Positions 6,621 through 14,155 of a DNA stretch of 25,258 nt are shown piece by piece. The stretch comes from Fibrobacter sp. GTDB taxonomy: Bacteria > Fibrobacterota > Fibrobacteria > Fibrobacterales > Fibrobacteraceae. The notes beneath the pieces were generated by a model, which saw only the letters and a program-made list of their open reading frames with translations, had not been told where the DNA came from and did no database searches. The stretch spans positions 1 through 25,258 of the forward strand of contig JAAYXQ010000004.1 of the NCBI GenBank assembly GCA_012515825.1, written 5' to 3'. Position numbers and translations under genes: made by a program. The first letter of the stretch is position 1; the number at the start of each line of letters is the position of its first letter.

Positions 6621-9600
6621 TTAGTTTCACCTTTATCGTTTTGTTTCTTTTCTGAAGCAGCCTTGTCAGCAGCTGATTTCTCAGCAGCAGCCTTTTCATC
6701 ACGAGCCACATCAGCAAGAGTTCTAGCGACTTTAACATCCTTAAAGAACATCAAGGTATCGCCCACTTCGATATTATCGTATCCCTTAAGACCAATACCG
6801 CAATCAAATCCACGAGCCACCGATTTGACATCATCTTTATGGCGTTTTAAGGATTGAACTTCAGTAAGACCAAGTTCAACACCGTTACGATAAACATGAA
6901 CTCGACTATCGCGATTGACTTCACCGCTCGTGACCATACAGCCAGCAATCAAGCCGACCTTTGGAATCTTAAAGACTTCACGAATATCTGCTTCACCCAC
7001 AATTTCTTCGCGGGTAGTAGGCTTTAACAAGCCTTCCACAGCATTCTTAATATCTTCAATACAGTCGTAAATCACGCGATATGTTTTAATTTCAATGCCT
7101 TCTTTTTCAGCCATTTCACGAATAGAAAGTGAAGGCATTAAATGGAACGCAATGACAATCGCTTGTGATGTTGTAGCAAGAAGAATATCGGAATCCGTAA
7201 TGGCACCAACACCTTTACGAATAATATGGATCTTTACTTCACTATTGCTGAGTTTTTCAAGGCTTGCAGCAAGAGCTTCTGCAGATCCACCCACATCCGC
7301 TTTTACGATCAAATTCAACTCAGAAATTTTACCGTCTTTGGCGCCTTCGTAAACATTTTCAAGAGAGATTGTCTTACGAGCACGTAAATCTCTTTCACGT
7401 GCAGCCATACGGCGTTTTGATGCAATTTCACGTGCTGTCTTTTCATCTTCAACAACGATAAGATCATCACCTGCCTGAGGAGTGCCGTCAAAGCCAAGAA
7501 CTTGACAAGGGGTTGATGGCCCCGCTTCTTTTCGAATACCACCACGTTCATCAAACATCGCTCTCACGCGACCAGAATAAAGACCGCAAACAAAAGGATC
7601 TCCAATATGAAGAGTACCATTTTGAATCAAAATAGTAGCCATAGAACCCTTACCAGCGTCTAGCTTAGACTCCACAACGGCTCCACGAGCACGAGTATCT
7701 GGATTGGCTTTTAGTTCAAGCACTTCTGTTTCTAAAGCAAGTGTTTCTAAAAGAAGATCCATTCCTTTACCAGAACGTGCTGAAACTTCGATACAGCTGA
7801 CAGTACCACCCCATTGTTCGACTTCTACGCCGCGTTCAGCGAGTTGCGTACGAATTTTATCTGGGTTGGCTGTAGGTAAATCAATTTTTGTAATAGCAAC
7901 CACTAAAGGCACTTTTTCGCGATGAGCAAGTTCAATAGATTCCACTGTTTGAGGCATCACCATAGAGTCGGCGGCCACCACAAGAACAATCACGTCTGTA
8001 ACTTGAGAACCACGAGCACGCATAGCACTGAAAGCTTCATGACCTGGAGTATCTAAGAAAGTAACCTTACCCGCTTTTGTACTTACTTCATAAGCACCAA
8101 TATGTTGAGTAATACCACCAGATTCACCAGAGACCACATTCGCTTTACGAATCCAGTCTAGTAAAGAGGTTTTACCATGGTCAACGTGACCCATAACTGT
8201 AACCACTGGGTGACGAGGTAATAAGTTTTCGGTTTGTTCTTCTTCAACACCTAAAACTTCTTCTTCATATTCTTCCATCAATTGAGCTTCAAAGCCAAAT
8301 TCATCGGCAAGAACTTGAATACTTTCAAAATCTAAGCGAGCATTAATGGTTACCATCATGCCCATTTCCATACACTTAGCAATCACACGTGCAGGCATTT
8401 GTTCCATTAACCCAGCTAATTCACCCACAGTGATAAAGTCTGAGGTTTTAAGAATTTGACGTTCCACAGAGCCGTCCGATTCAGAAAGTTCTTTACGATA
8501 TACCTTCTTGATCGGATGCTTTGAAAGAGAAGCCATCACTCTTGAAACATTTTGACGAACAACGTCTTGTTGTTCCTTTTGACGTTCTTGCTTATTACCT
8601 AAAGACGTGCCACGTTTTTTATCATTACGACGATTACCTGATTTAGAACCATCTTTTGCCGCTGTAGTTGTTGAGGCAACAAGATTTGCTCCACTAGGAG
8701 AAGCGCCAAAGGCTTCTTTCATAGAACCGCTGGAAAAACCTCCAGAACGATTCTGACCACCTGGTGTATAAGGACGATTTCCACCGCCTGCATTACCACC
8801 TGGACGATAACCTCCACCCGCATTTCCGCCTTGACCTTGAGGTCGACGGTTATTTGAGTTTACGCCACCACCAGCTGGTGATTTCCCAAATGAACCCGTA
8901 TAACCTTGACTATTATTACCACCAGAACGAGGTCCATTTGGACGACGATGTTGTGTATTGGCTTGTTGCTGACGAGATTTTTCTATACGAGCTAAAATAG
9001 CTGCATCAGGTTTAAAAACTTGAGCTTTCATTGCAGCGACTTTTAAGTCTGGCTTAGAATCTTCTTCTTTAGAAGTAGCAGGTATTTCTTTTGGAGCCAC
9101 TTCTTTTTTCGGTTGTAAAGAAGCTTGTGGTGTTGTTCTAGGAGCCACTGCAGGTTTATGTTCAGCGGACTTTTGTTCTACTGACTTGTGCTCTGCAGAT
9201 TTTTGTTCTACTGGCTTTTGTTGCACTGGTTTTTGTTCTACAGGCTTTGAAACCTCAGCCGCTGTAGAGACCGCTACATTCTCTTTTTTTGATTCTACCG
9301 ATTTTACCACTTCAGGTTGTGCAATAGCAGGTTTCTGAGGTGCTGCTGGAGCCTTTGTCTCAGAGGCTGGCTTCGGTGCAGCTGGTTTTGCTCTTTTTAG
9401 GGAAACTTTAACTGCTCCGCCCTTAATTGTAGAAACCGAACCCACTTTTCTCTTTGGAGCAGATGAAGTAGAAGAATTATCCGCATCAGAAGTGCTACTA
9501 CTCTTTTTTTGTTTTCTCGAATCCAGTTTTGCTCTTTCGGATTCAACCTGTGCCTCAATTGGAGCATATTCTGAAACAGGAATTTTTGTCATGTGTGAAC

Positions 9601-9703
9601 GAACGTCAACACCTGCTTCTTTCAGCAGCTTAACAACAATCTCACTGGTTACGCCCTTTGATTTAGCCCAATCTGCAGGTCTAATTTCTTCTATTTTACT
9701 CAT
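6617..9703 (-). CDS. infB: Translation initiation factor IF-2
   Basis: IF-2 is the GTPase that places initiator tRNA on the 30S subunit and drives subunit joining. At 1028 residues it is a long form. Order: an IF2_N-like domain (~1-55, ADWAKSKGVTSEIVVKLLKEAGV); a Lys/Ala/Pro linker with pentapeptide repeats (153-187); a Gly/Asn/Arg-rich stretch (~255-330); a second N-type domain (~415-480); the G domain with GHVDHGKT (505-512), DTPGH (551-555) and TKID (605-608, where the usual motif is NKID); then domains II, III and IV. The ATG at 9701-9703 is preceded by GGAG eleven bases away, a rather wide spacing. It follows nusA by 28 bases, and rbfA starts inside its stop codon. Confidence 0.97.
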   Translation of the reverse strand: MSKIEEIRPADWAKSKGVTSEIVVKLLKEAGVDVRSHMTKIPVSEYAPIEAQVESERAKLDSRKQKKSSSTSDADNSSTSSAPKRKVGSVSTIKGGAVKVSLKRAKPAAPKPASETKAPAAPQKPAIAQPEVVKSVESKKENVAVSTAAEVSKPVEQKPVQQKPVEQKSAEHKSVEQKSAEHKPAVAPRTTPQASLQPKKEVAPKEIPATSKEEDSKPDLKVAAMKAQVFKPDAAILARIEKSRQQQANTQHRRPNGPRSGGNNSQGYTGSFGKSPAGGGVNSNNRRPQGQGGNAGGGYRPGGNAGGGNRPYTPGGQNRSGGFSSGSMKEAFGASPSGANLVASTTTAAKDGSKSGNRRNDKKRGTSLGNKQERQKEQQDVVRQNVSRVMASLSKHPIKKVYRKELSESDGSVERQILKTSDFITVGELAGLMEQMPARVIAKCMEMGMMVTINARLDFESIQVLADEFGFEAQLMEEYEEEVLGVEEEQTENLLPRHPVVTVMGHVDHGKTSLLDWIRKANVVSGESGGITQHIGAYEVSTKAGKVTFLDTPGHEAFSAMRARGSQVTDVIVLVVAADSMVMPQTVESIELAHREKVPLVVAITKIDLPTANPDKIRTQLAERGVEVEQWGGTVSCIEVSARSGKGMDLLLETLALETEVLELKANPDTRARGAVVESKLDAGKGSMATILIQNGTLHIGDPFVCGLYSGRVRAMFDERGGIRKEAGPSTPCQVLGFDGTPQAGDDLIVVEDEKTAREIASKRRMAARERDLRARKTISLENVYEGAKDGKISELNLIVKADVGGSAEALAASLEKLSNSEVKIHIIRKGVGAITDSDILLATTSQAIVIAFHLMPSLSIREMAEKEGIEIKTYRVIYDCIEDIKNAVEGLLKPTTREEIVGEADIREVFKIPKVGLIAGCMVTSGEVNRDSRVHVYRNGVELGLTEVQSLKRHKDDVKSVARGFDCGIGLKGYDNIEVGDTLMFFKDVKVARTLADVARDEKAAAEKSAADKAASEKKQNDKGETK
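9158..9247 (-). repeat. 15-bp tandem repeats in infB coding six pentapeptides
   Basis: Residues 153-182 of IF-2 are six successive five-residue units of the form KPVEQ or KSAEH (KPVEQ, KPVQQ, KPVEQ, KSAEH, KSVEQ, KSAEH), with a diverged seventh after them. At DNA level these are 15-base units with near-identical copies. The units keep the frame, so copy number could change by slippage without breaking the gene. They lie in the flexible linker before the conserved domains. Confidence 0.8.
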
Positions 9704-9721
9704 CTATTTGTTGGCTCCAAT

Positions 9722-9739
9722 AGGCTTATCATTAAGCCT
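9722..9739 (-). other. Hairpin and triple in-frame stop at the nusA-infB junction
   Basis: On the minus strand AGGCTTA-ATGA-TAAGCCT is a perfect 7-bp stem with a four-base loop. The nusA frame ends inside it with three consecutive stops, TAA TGA TAA (9726-9734). No T run follows, so it is not an intrinsic terminator. Protection of the transcript, a processing site or separation of nusA from infB translation are all possible. Confidence 0.4.
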
Positions 9740-10994
9740 CACTTTCTTCCATACTGACGCCATCTTCTTCGATTGGCTGTTCTTCTGTATTTTCTTTTGT
9801 AAATAACTCATCTAACTGCATTTTTTTATCGTTCATTTGATTCATTTGACGATATTCATTAGCACGAGGAGTTAATATTTTTTCTTTCGTTTCTTCATCT
9901 TTTTCAGACCATTCTTTTTCGCCGAACACGTCTAAATCACGCCCAACTAATTGGGATGCTAAACGTACATTCTGACCATTGCGACCAATGGCTTGAGCAA
10001 GATCTTCATCGGCTACTACAAGAACTATACGACGAGTGCCTGAGACTTCAACAAACTTAACGATATTTGCTGGAGCTAAAGAACGACGAACATAAGTTTC
10101 AAAATCAGGATTCCAATGTACGATATCGATTCTTTCGTTTGCTAATTCACGAACAATCGCTTGTACACGAGCACCCTTCATGCCTACACAAGAACCTACT
10201 GGGTCAATACGTTCATCACGAGAATATACGGCAATTTTTGCCCTAAATCCAGGATCACGAGAAACACCTTTTACTTCAACAGTCCCTTCATAAATTTCTG
10301 GAACTTCTTGACGGAAAAGTTCTTTTAAGAAGTCACCATTCGCTCTAGATAAAATAACCTGAGCGCCACCCTTTGTAGAATCAGTTACATCAGCAATCAC
10401 CGCTTTCACTGAGCTTCCTTGATGGAAACGTTCTTTGGCAATTTGTTCCTTAGCAGGTAAAACAGCTTCTGTTTGACGACCAATAGAAACAATCAAGTTT
10501 TTATTTTCAATACGAACGACTTCACCATTAATCATGGTTCCAATACGACTGCGGTATGTCTCGTAAATTTTGTCACGTTCTGCAGTACGAATACGCTGAA
10601 TTAAGAATTGCTTTGCAGTTTGAATGGCTTGACGACCAAATGCAGAAACAGGAACCTCCATTTCCAAAAGGTCACCTGGCTGAGCGTCTTCATTGAACTC
10701 TTGAGCTTCTTGGACAAGCATATAGCCTTCATCCAATTCTTCAACTTCTTCAGCACTCATTTCAGTATCGTAGTCAGGATAATCATCCACCACTTCAACT
10801 CTTAAGAAAACACGAATTTCATCGGTTTCTGTATCAATATCTACATCGATTTTTTTATTGATTTGTAAATACTTACGAGCGGCAGAAATTAACGCATCCT
10901 TCAGTGCACCGGTCACTATCGAATCTTCAACGTTTTTATCTTGCACTAGTGATTTTAAAGCTTCTACTAAATTTATTTTAGGTTCGTTTTTCAT
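9732..10994 (-). CDS. nusA: Transcription termination/antitermination factor NusA
   Basis: NusA binds RNA polymerase and nascent RNA and tunes pausing, termination and antitermination. The 420-residue protein shows the N-terminal polymerase-binding domain (~1-125, with an acidic 75-90 segment), an S1 domain (~150-216, INGEVVRIENKNLIVSIG), KH1 with DPVGSCVGMKGARVQ (264-278) and KH2 with AIGRNGQNVRLA (335-346). The tail after 360 is charged and lacks the acidic repeat domains found in Escherichia coli NusA, as in many other phyla. AAGG lies about six bases before the ATG and overlaps the end of rimP, so the two genes are tightly linked. Confidence 0.96.
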   Translation of the reverse strand: MKNEPKINLVEALKSLVQDKNVEDSIVTGALKDALISAARKYLQINKKIDVDIDTETDEIRVFLRVEVVDDYPDYDTEMSAEEVEELDEGYMLVQEAQEFNEDAQPGDLLEMEVPVSAFGRQAIQTAKQFLIQRIRTAERDKIYETYRSRIGTMINGEVVRIENKNLIVSIGRQTEAVLPAKEQIAKERFHQGSSVKAVIADVTDSTKGGAQVILSRANGDFLKELFRQEVPEIYEGTVEVKGVSRDPGFRAKIAVYSRDERIDPVGSCVGMKGARVQAIVRELANERIDIVHWNPDFETYVRRSLAPANIVKFVEVSGTRRIVLVVADEDLAQAIGRNGQNVRLASQLVGRDLDVFGEKEWSEKDEETKEKILTPRANEYRQMNQMNDKKMQLDELFTKENTEEQPIEEDGVSMEESEA

Positions 10995-11006
10995 AGTAAC
11001 CTTTTG

Positions 11007-11486
11007 TCAGAATTGAATATCTACCTTGGCTGAAAGAATTTCGGACCGAGGAACTTGGAACTCCCCTGCATGCCCTTTTAGATCCAGCATTATATTTTGT
11101 TCATCTACACTCTGGAGGATTCCAGTGACAGGCTTCCCTGTGCTACGAGTGATACGTAAAAGACGCCCCATATTACGCTGAAAATCAGCCGTGGACTTAA
11201 GAGGGCGGTCTAAACCTGGAGACGACACTTCCAATGTGTATGCCCCAGCAATAATTTCTTCATCTAAATCTAATGCCGCCGATAACTGACGGCTGACCTC
11301 AGTGCAGTCGCCAATGGTCACGCCTTCGGGTTTATCGACATAAAGCCTTAAAACTTTTCTTTTGCCCGCTTGAAATTGATCTAACTCCACAAGTTCAACT
11401 CCAACAGACTGGCAAGCATCTGCAATGAGGGAATCTAATTTTTCCCGGTTATCCAAAAAGACCTCATAAAAGAAAGGTTCGCTCAC
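11007..11486 (-). CDS. rimP: Ribosome maturation factor RimP
   Basis: RimP is needed for 30S subunit assembly. The 159-residue protein has the typical N-terminal domain (VGVELVELDQFQAGKRKVLRLYVDKP), the conserved EVSSPGLDRPLK block and an SH3-like C-terminal domain. It is the first gene of the operon with nusA and infB, its usual place. The start is GTG at 11484-11486: no other start codon fits, since an in-frame TAG lies 12 bases upstream, and AGGT (11494-11497) lies seven bases before it. An ATG immediately followed by TGA overlaps this GTG in another frame, a minimal start-stop that could compete for ribosomes. Confidence 0.93.
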   Translation of the reverse strand: MSEPFFYEVFLDNREKLDSLIADACQSVGVELVELDQFQAGKRKVLRLYVDKPEGVTIGDCTEVSRQLSAALDLDEEIIAGAYTLEVSSPGLDRPLKSTADFQRNMGRLLRITRSTGKPVTGILQSVDEQNIMLDLKGHAGEFQVPRSEILSAKVDIQF

Positions 11487-11600
11487 ATGAACGACCTAAT
11501 CGATCCCAAATAGAGAAATTTTTAGCGTTAACTGCAACCCACTACTTTTATTTTCAAGGGGTTTTAGATGCATATTTAGTCCCTTAAGAGCCTCAAATAG

Positions 11601-11629
11601 CAAAAAACAGGTCTCTACCTGTATTTTTT
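11601..11629. terminator. Intrinsic-terminator-like hairpin upstream of rimP
   Basis: ACAGGT-CTCT-ACCTGT (11607-11622) is a perfect 6-bp stem with a four-base loop. On the minus strand it is followed directly by six T residues (11602-11607, the first shared with the stem), the classic terminator form; on the plus strand a T run also follows after one A. It lies about 120 bases upstream of the rimP GTG. Either it ends transcripts arriving from mazG on the minus strand, or it is an attenuator in the leader of the rimP-nusA-infB operon. Confidence 0.65.
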
Positions 11630-11660
11630 AGATATCTATTTAAATAAAGACGAAAAAAAT

Positions 11661-11688
11661 ATTCTACTCATCTACTCCAAAAAAGCAA
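11661..11688 (-). promoter_or_regulatory. Weak candidate promoter for the rimP operon
   Basis: On the minus strand TTGCTT (11683-11688) and TAGAAT (11661-11666) are separated by 16 bases. The -10 matches five of six consensus positions; the -35 is poor. If used, the transcript would pass through the hairpin at 11601-11629 before rimP. In the rest of the 277-base gap (11487-11763) I see AT-rich sequence and a loose AAGGGG/CCCTT inverted repeat, but no tRNA. Confidence 0.3.
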
Positions 11689-11763
11689 AAAACCAAATCA
11701 ATTAGTGATCGTCTATTAAGAAACCTTTTATTCTTTTATCCTATCATTTTTAAATTTTCTATC

Positions 11764-11988
11764 TTGTGCCTTATGATAAAAATCATTTTACTCATTATTG
11801 TTTCTATTGTCGGTCTTGGTTTAAGCATTTTATATTTGCGAAAAAATCTAGTTCGCATTGCTGAAAAGAATAAATCCATTGATAGTACTGGGAAAAAAGT
11901 GCTTAACTACCCTCTAACTATTTTATGGTACGGCTATCTCATCGCTTTTTTCATTGGGCTAACAGTCAATAATCTTATTTTAAATTAA
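11764..11988 (+). CDS. Small two-segment membrane protein, hypothetical
   Basis: A frame of 74 codons from a TTG, or more likely 71 from the ATG at 11773, ending with TAA. The predicted peptide has a long hydrophobic segment at its start (MIKIILLIIVSIVGLGLSIL), a basic, polar middle (RKN, KNKSIDSTGKK) and a second hydrophobic segment near the end (GYLIAFFIGLTVN), so a hairpin in the inner membrane with a short loop is likely. I do not recognise a family and see no ribosome site before either start, which lowers confidence. It converges with mazG, whose stop is 40 bases away, and diverges from the rimP operon. Confidence 0.5.
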   Translation: MCLMIKIILLIIVSIVGLGLSILYLRKNLVRIAEKNKSIDSTGKKVLNYPLTILWYGYLIAFFIGLTVNNLILN

Positions 11989-12027
11989 TGTCATAGTCCA
12001 TTTTTAAATAACCTTTTTGGGGTTACC

Positions 12028-12813
12028 TTAATGCTCTTCTTTTTTTACTTCGTCCCAAAGAGCATCTAGCTTTTCAAGCCCCATGGACTTCATATCTTGA
12101 TCACCTGCTAATTTTTCTACAGCGCGAAATCTTCTATCAAATTTTGCATTGGATCTCATTAAAGCCGTAGAAGCATTAAACCCTAAATGCCTTGCCCAAT
12201 TAACAAGCGAAAATAAAATATCACCGAATTCTTCTTCAATTTTTTCTTTATTCTTGTTTTCTGCTTGAATTTCTTTGCGGAATTCTGTAATTTCTTCAAG
12301 AACTTTTTCAAATACTGGTGCTTCACGACTCCAATCAAAGCCCACTTTTGCGGCACGACGTTGTAATTCTTGAGCTCTGGCCAACGGTGGTAAACTTTTA
12401 CTCACCTTATCCATGGCAGATTTTTCTGCCATTCCAATATTATTCTTTTCGGAGGCTTTAATGCGTTCCCACTCGCGTAAAACCGCGTTGGCATCTTCTG
12501 CTGTGGCGTCCCCAAAGACATGGGGATGTCGTCTAATCATTTTTTCACAGATACTTTCTACGACTTCGTCAATAGAAAAGTCACCCTGTTCAGAGGCTAC
12601 TTGAGCATGAAATACCACCTGCAAAAGAACATCTCCCAATTCTTCACACATGTGTACTTTGTCATTTGCTTGAGCCGCATCTATATATTCACAAGATTCT
12701 TCTATAAGATATGGGAGCAAAGAATTAATGTCTTGTTCTCTATCCCAAGGACAGCCATCGGGAGCACGAAGGCGTTTCATTATATCAATTAAATCATTAA
12801 AGGAATATGCCAT
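12028..12813 (-). CDS. mazG: Nucleoside triphosphate pyrophosphohydrolase MazG
   Basis: MazG hydrolyses (d)NTPs to the monophosphate and pyrophosphate, clearing aberrant nucleotides and modulating alarmone levels. From the ATG at 12811-12813 it is 261 residues, the usual two-domain length. Domain 1 shows MKRLRAPDGCPWDREQ (12-27) and the metal-binding EE..E and EELGD (38-42, 57-61), then RRHPHVFGD. Domain 2 shows KVGFDW, a Glu pair near 173 and EEEFGD (193-198). The N terminus lines up with Escherichia coli MazG. A TTG three codons upstream is the alternative start. No ribosome site is seen before either. The start codon shares the palindrome CATG (12811-12814) with the divergent dprA, so its promoter must lie inside dprA. 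Confidence 0.94.
   Translation of the reverse strand: MAYSFNDLIDIMKRLRAPDGCPWDREQDINSLLPYLIEESCEYIDAAQANDKVHMCEELGDVLLQVVFHAQVASEQGDFSIDEVVESICEKMIRRHPHVFGDATAEDANAVLREWERIKASEKNNIGMAEKSAMDKVSKSLPPLARAQELQRRAAKVGFDWSREAPVFEKVLEEITEFRKEIQAENKNKEKIEEEFGDILFSLVNWARHLGFNASTALMRSNAKFDRRFRAVEKLAGDQDMKSMGLEKLDALWDEVKKEEH
12799..12804 (+). promoter_or_regulatory. Ribosome-binding site that fixes the dprA start
   Basis: AAAGGA lies seven bases before the ATG at 12812 and inside the mazG coding sequence on the opposite strand. It favours that ATG over start codons further upstream, which would extend dprA through mazG codons with no DprA-like residues. Confidence 0.7.
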
Positions 12814-13717
12814 GAAAAACAAAGATAGTAATAGTAGACAAATTTTCCCGAGTGACTTTCCAGAATCACTTCAAAAGTCAATTCACTGTCCTAAAAGTCT
12901 TTTTATTAAAGGAACGCTTCCTGATAAAAATACTGTAGGAGTCGCGTTAGTAGGCACACGAAGACCTAGTGTAAGTGCTCCGCTTTTATGCGATTTACTT
13001 GTCAAAAGCTTAAGGGGAACAAATGCGGTTGTCATATCTGGCCTTGCTCAAGGGATTGATAGCCTTTGCCATGAAGCAGCCTTAAAATACGGGATTCCTA
13101 CAATCGCTGTTTTAGGTCAGGGATTAAATTCAGAAATAGGTGGATCTCGTAAAATACTTGCTCAAAAAATTATTGAACAGGGAGGCGCTTTAGTGAGTAC
13201 TTTTGAAAATGATTCTCCAGCGTTCAAATGGCAATTTCCTTTGCGTAATGGTATTATTGTTGGACTTTCTAAAACAACCGTAGTTATAGAAAGTAAAACA
13301 AAAGGAGGAGCCTTAATTACAGCCGATCTTTGCTTAAAAGAAAAAAGAACTCTTCTAGCGATTCCTGGAGACTTTAATCGTGAAACGGCATCGGGAACAA
13401 ACGCTCTTTTAAGAAGAGGACTTGCAAAAGCTTTATTTTCGCCCGAAGATCTTGGGCTATACTGCGGTTTAACTCAAAAAAACGATCCTTCTAAAGAAAC
13501 CTTGTTAAAAGCAGATATTTCACTTTCTGAAGACGCCACTAAAATACTTGAAAAAGTGGGTGGTTACACCTACACAATCGAAGAGGTTCAAGAGCTTTTT
13601 CCCTTCAAGCGCCATGTACTTTTATCTATATTGACAGAATTGGAAATAGCTGGCTTGGTTTATTCCAAAGATGGTTTTAGATATCATTTTTCTCTGATGG
13701 AGTTTTCTTCTTGCTGA
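12812..13717 (+). CDS. dprA: DNA processing protein DprA (Smf family)
   Basis: DprA binds single-stranded DNA taken up in transformation and loads RecA; it is also widespread in species not known to be competent. The 301-residue protein shows the Rossmann-like core: VALVGTRRPS (44-53), SGLAQGID (76-83), AVLGQGL (99-105), RNGIIVGLS (145-153, usually RNRIIAGLS), GGALITA (165-171) and LLAIPG. A winged-helix domain follows (~235-292). The N-terminal helix-hairpin-helix/SAM-like domain of longer DprA proteins is missing. The start was chosen from the AAAGGA site and from the loss of sensible sequence upstream. Its end overlaps the ftsB-like gene by seven bases. Confidence 0.9.
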   Translation: MKNKDSNSRQIFPSDFPESLQKSIHCPKSLFIKGTLPDKNTVGVALVGTRRPSVSAPLLCDLLVKSLRGTNAVVISGLAQGIDSLCHEAALKYGIPTIAVLGQGLNSEIGGSRKILAQKIIEQGGALVSTFENDSPAFKWQFPLRNGIIVGLSKTTVVIESKTKGGALITADLCLKEKRTLLAIPGDFNRETASGTNALLRRGLAKALFSPEDLGLYCGLTQKNDPSKETLLKADISLSEDATKILEKVGGYTYTIEEVQELFPFKRHVLLSILTELEIAGLVYSKDGFRYHFSLMEFSSC

Positions 13718-14034
13718 AAAAAAAGAATGGCATCATTTTTATTATCATTATCTCTTTTCTACTGATAATGATTTCTCAGCTTATATTCGGAAAAAATGGT
13801 CTTTTGGGGCAGCACCGCCTTTATAACCACATTCAATCTCTTGAAATAGAAATTGACTCATTAAAAGTGGAACTCCAAAAACAACAAGACGAAAACAAAC
13901 GATTAAAGACAGACTCTTTCTATTTAGAATATCTTGTGAGAACGCGTTACGGAATGAGCAAAAAAGATGAGCTTCCCATACAATTCATAGATATCAAAAA
14001 AGAAAAACCAGCTACCTTACCAACCGACGAATAG
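13711..14034 (+). CDS. ftsB: Septum formation initiator, FtsB/DivIC family
   Basis: FtsB/DivIC proteins are bitopic divisome components that link FtsL and FtsQ and activate septal wall synthesis. The 107-residue protein has a short basic start, one membrane segment (~7-26), the family-like junction FGKNGLLGQ (26-34), a coiled coil (~40-67) with Leu/Ile heptads, and the closing YLVRTRYGMSKKDE block that resembles the conserved end of the family. The start is TTG at 13711, with GGAG (13699-13702) eight bases upstream and a 7-base overlap with the dprA stop; no in-frame ATG precedes the membrane segment. Pairing with dprA suggests a shared transcript. I cannot tell the ftsB from the divIC label by sequence alone. 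Confidence 0.85.
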   Translation: MLKKKNGIIFIIIISFLLIMISQLIFGKNGLLGQHRLYNHIQSLEIEIDSLKVELQKQQDENKRLKTDSFYLEYLVRTRYGMSKKDELPIQFIDIKKEKPATLPTDE

Positions 14035-14155
14035 TAAAAGCTCTTTTTCTTGTTTGCTTGATAAATTCCAACGAAACTATTTTTCTAAAAAGCCATTTGT
14101 GCCAATTCTTCGGAGAATAATAATTTTGAATTTTCCAAATGAGCTGTAATAAAAA

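Noticed and set aside
7095..8000. Several plus-strand open frames antisense to infB, with similar ones over the RND, polA and gpmI genes
   Set aside because: They are antisense to strongly conserved codons, have no recognisable domains or ribosome sites, and arise from codon bias of the real genes.
11487..11763. tRNA gene before rimP, as in the Escherichia coli metY operon
   Set aside because: No cloverleaf, T-loop GTTCRA pattern or CCA-type end could be found on either strand.
12005..12022. Possible mazG terminator (TAACC...GGTTA)
   Set aside because: Five to six weak pairs and no T run on the minus strand.
12728..12811. Longer dprA start that would add 28 residues
   Set aside because: The added residues read antisense through conserved mazG codons and do not resemble DprA; the ATG at 12812 has a good ribosome site.
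14105..14135. Possible terminator with TTCGG between the ftsB-like gene and the RND gene
   Set aside because: The stem is only five AT-rich base pairs (ATTCT/AGAAT) and no T run follows closely.
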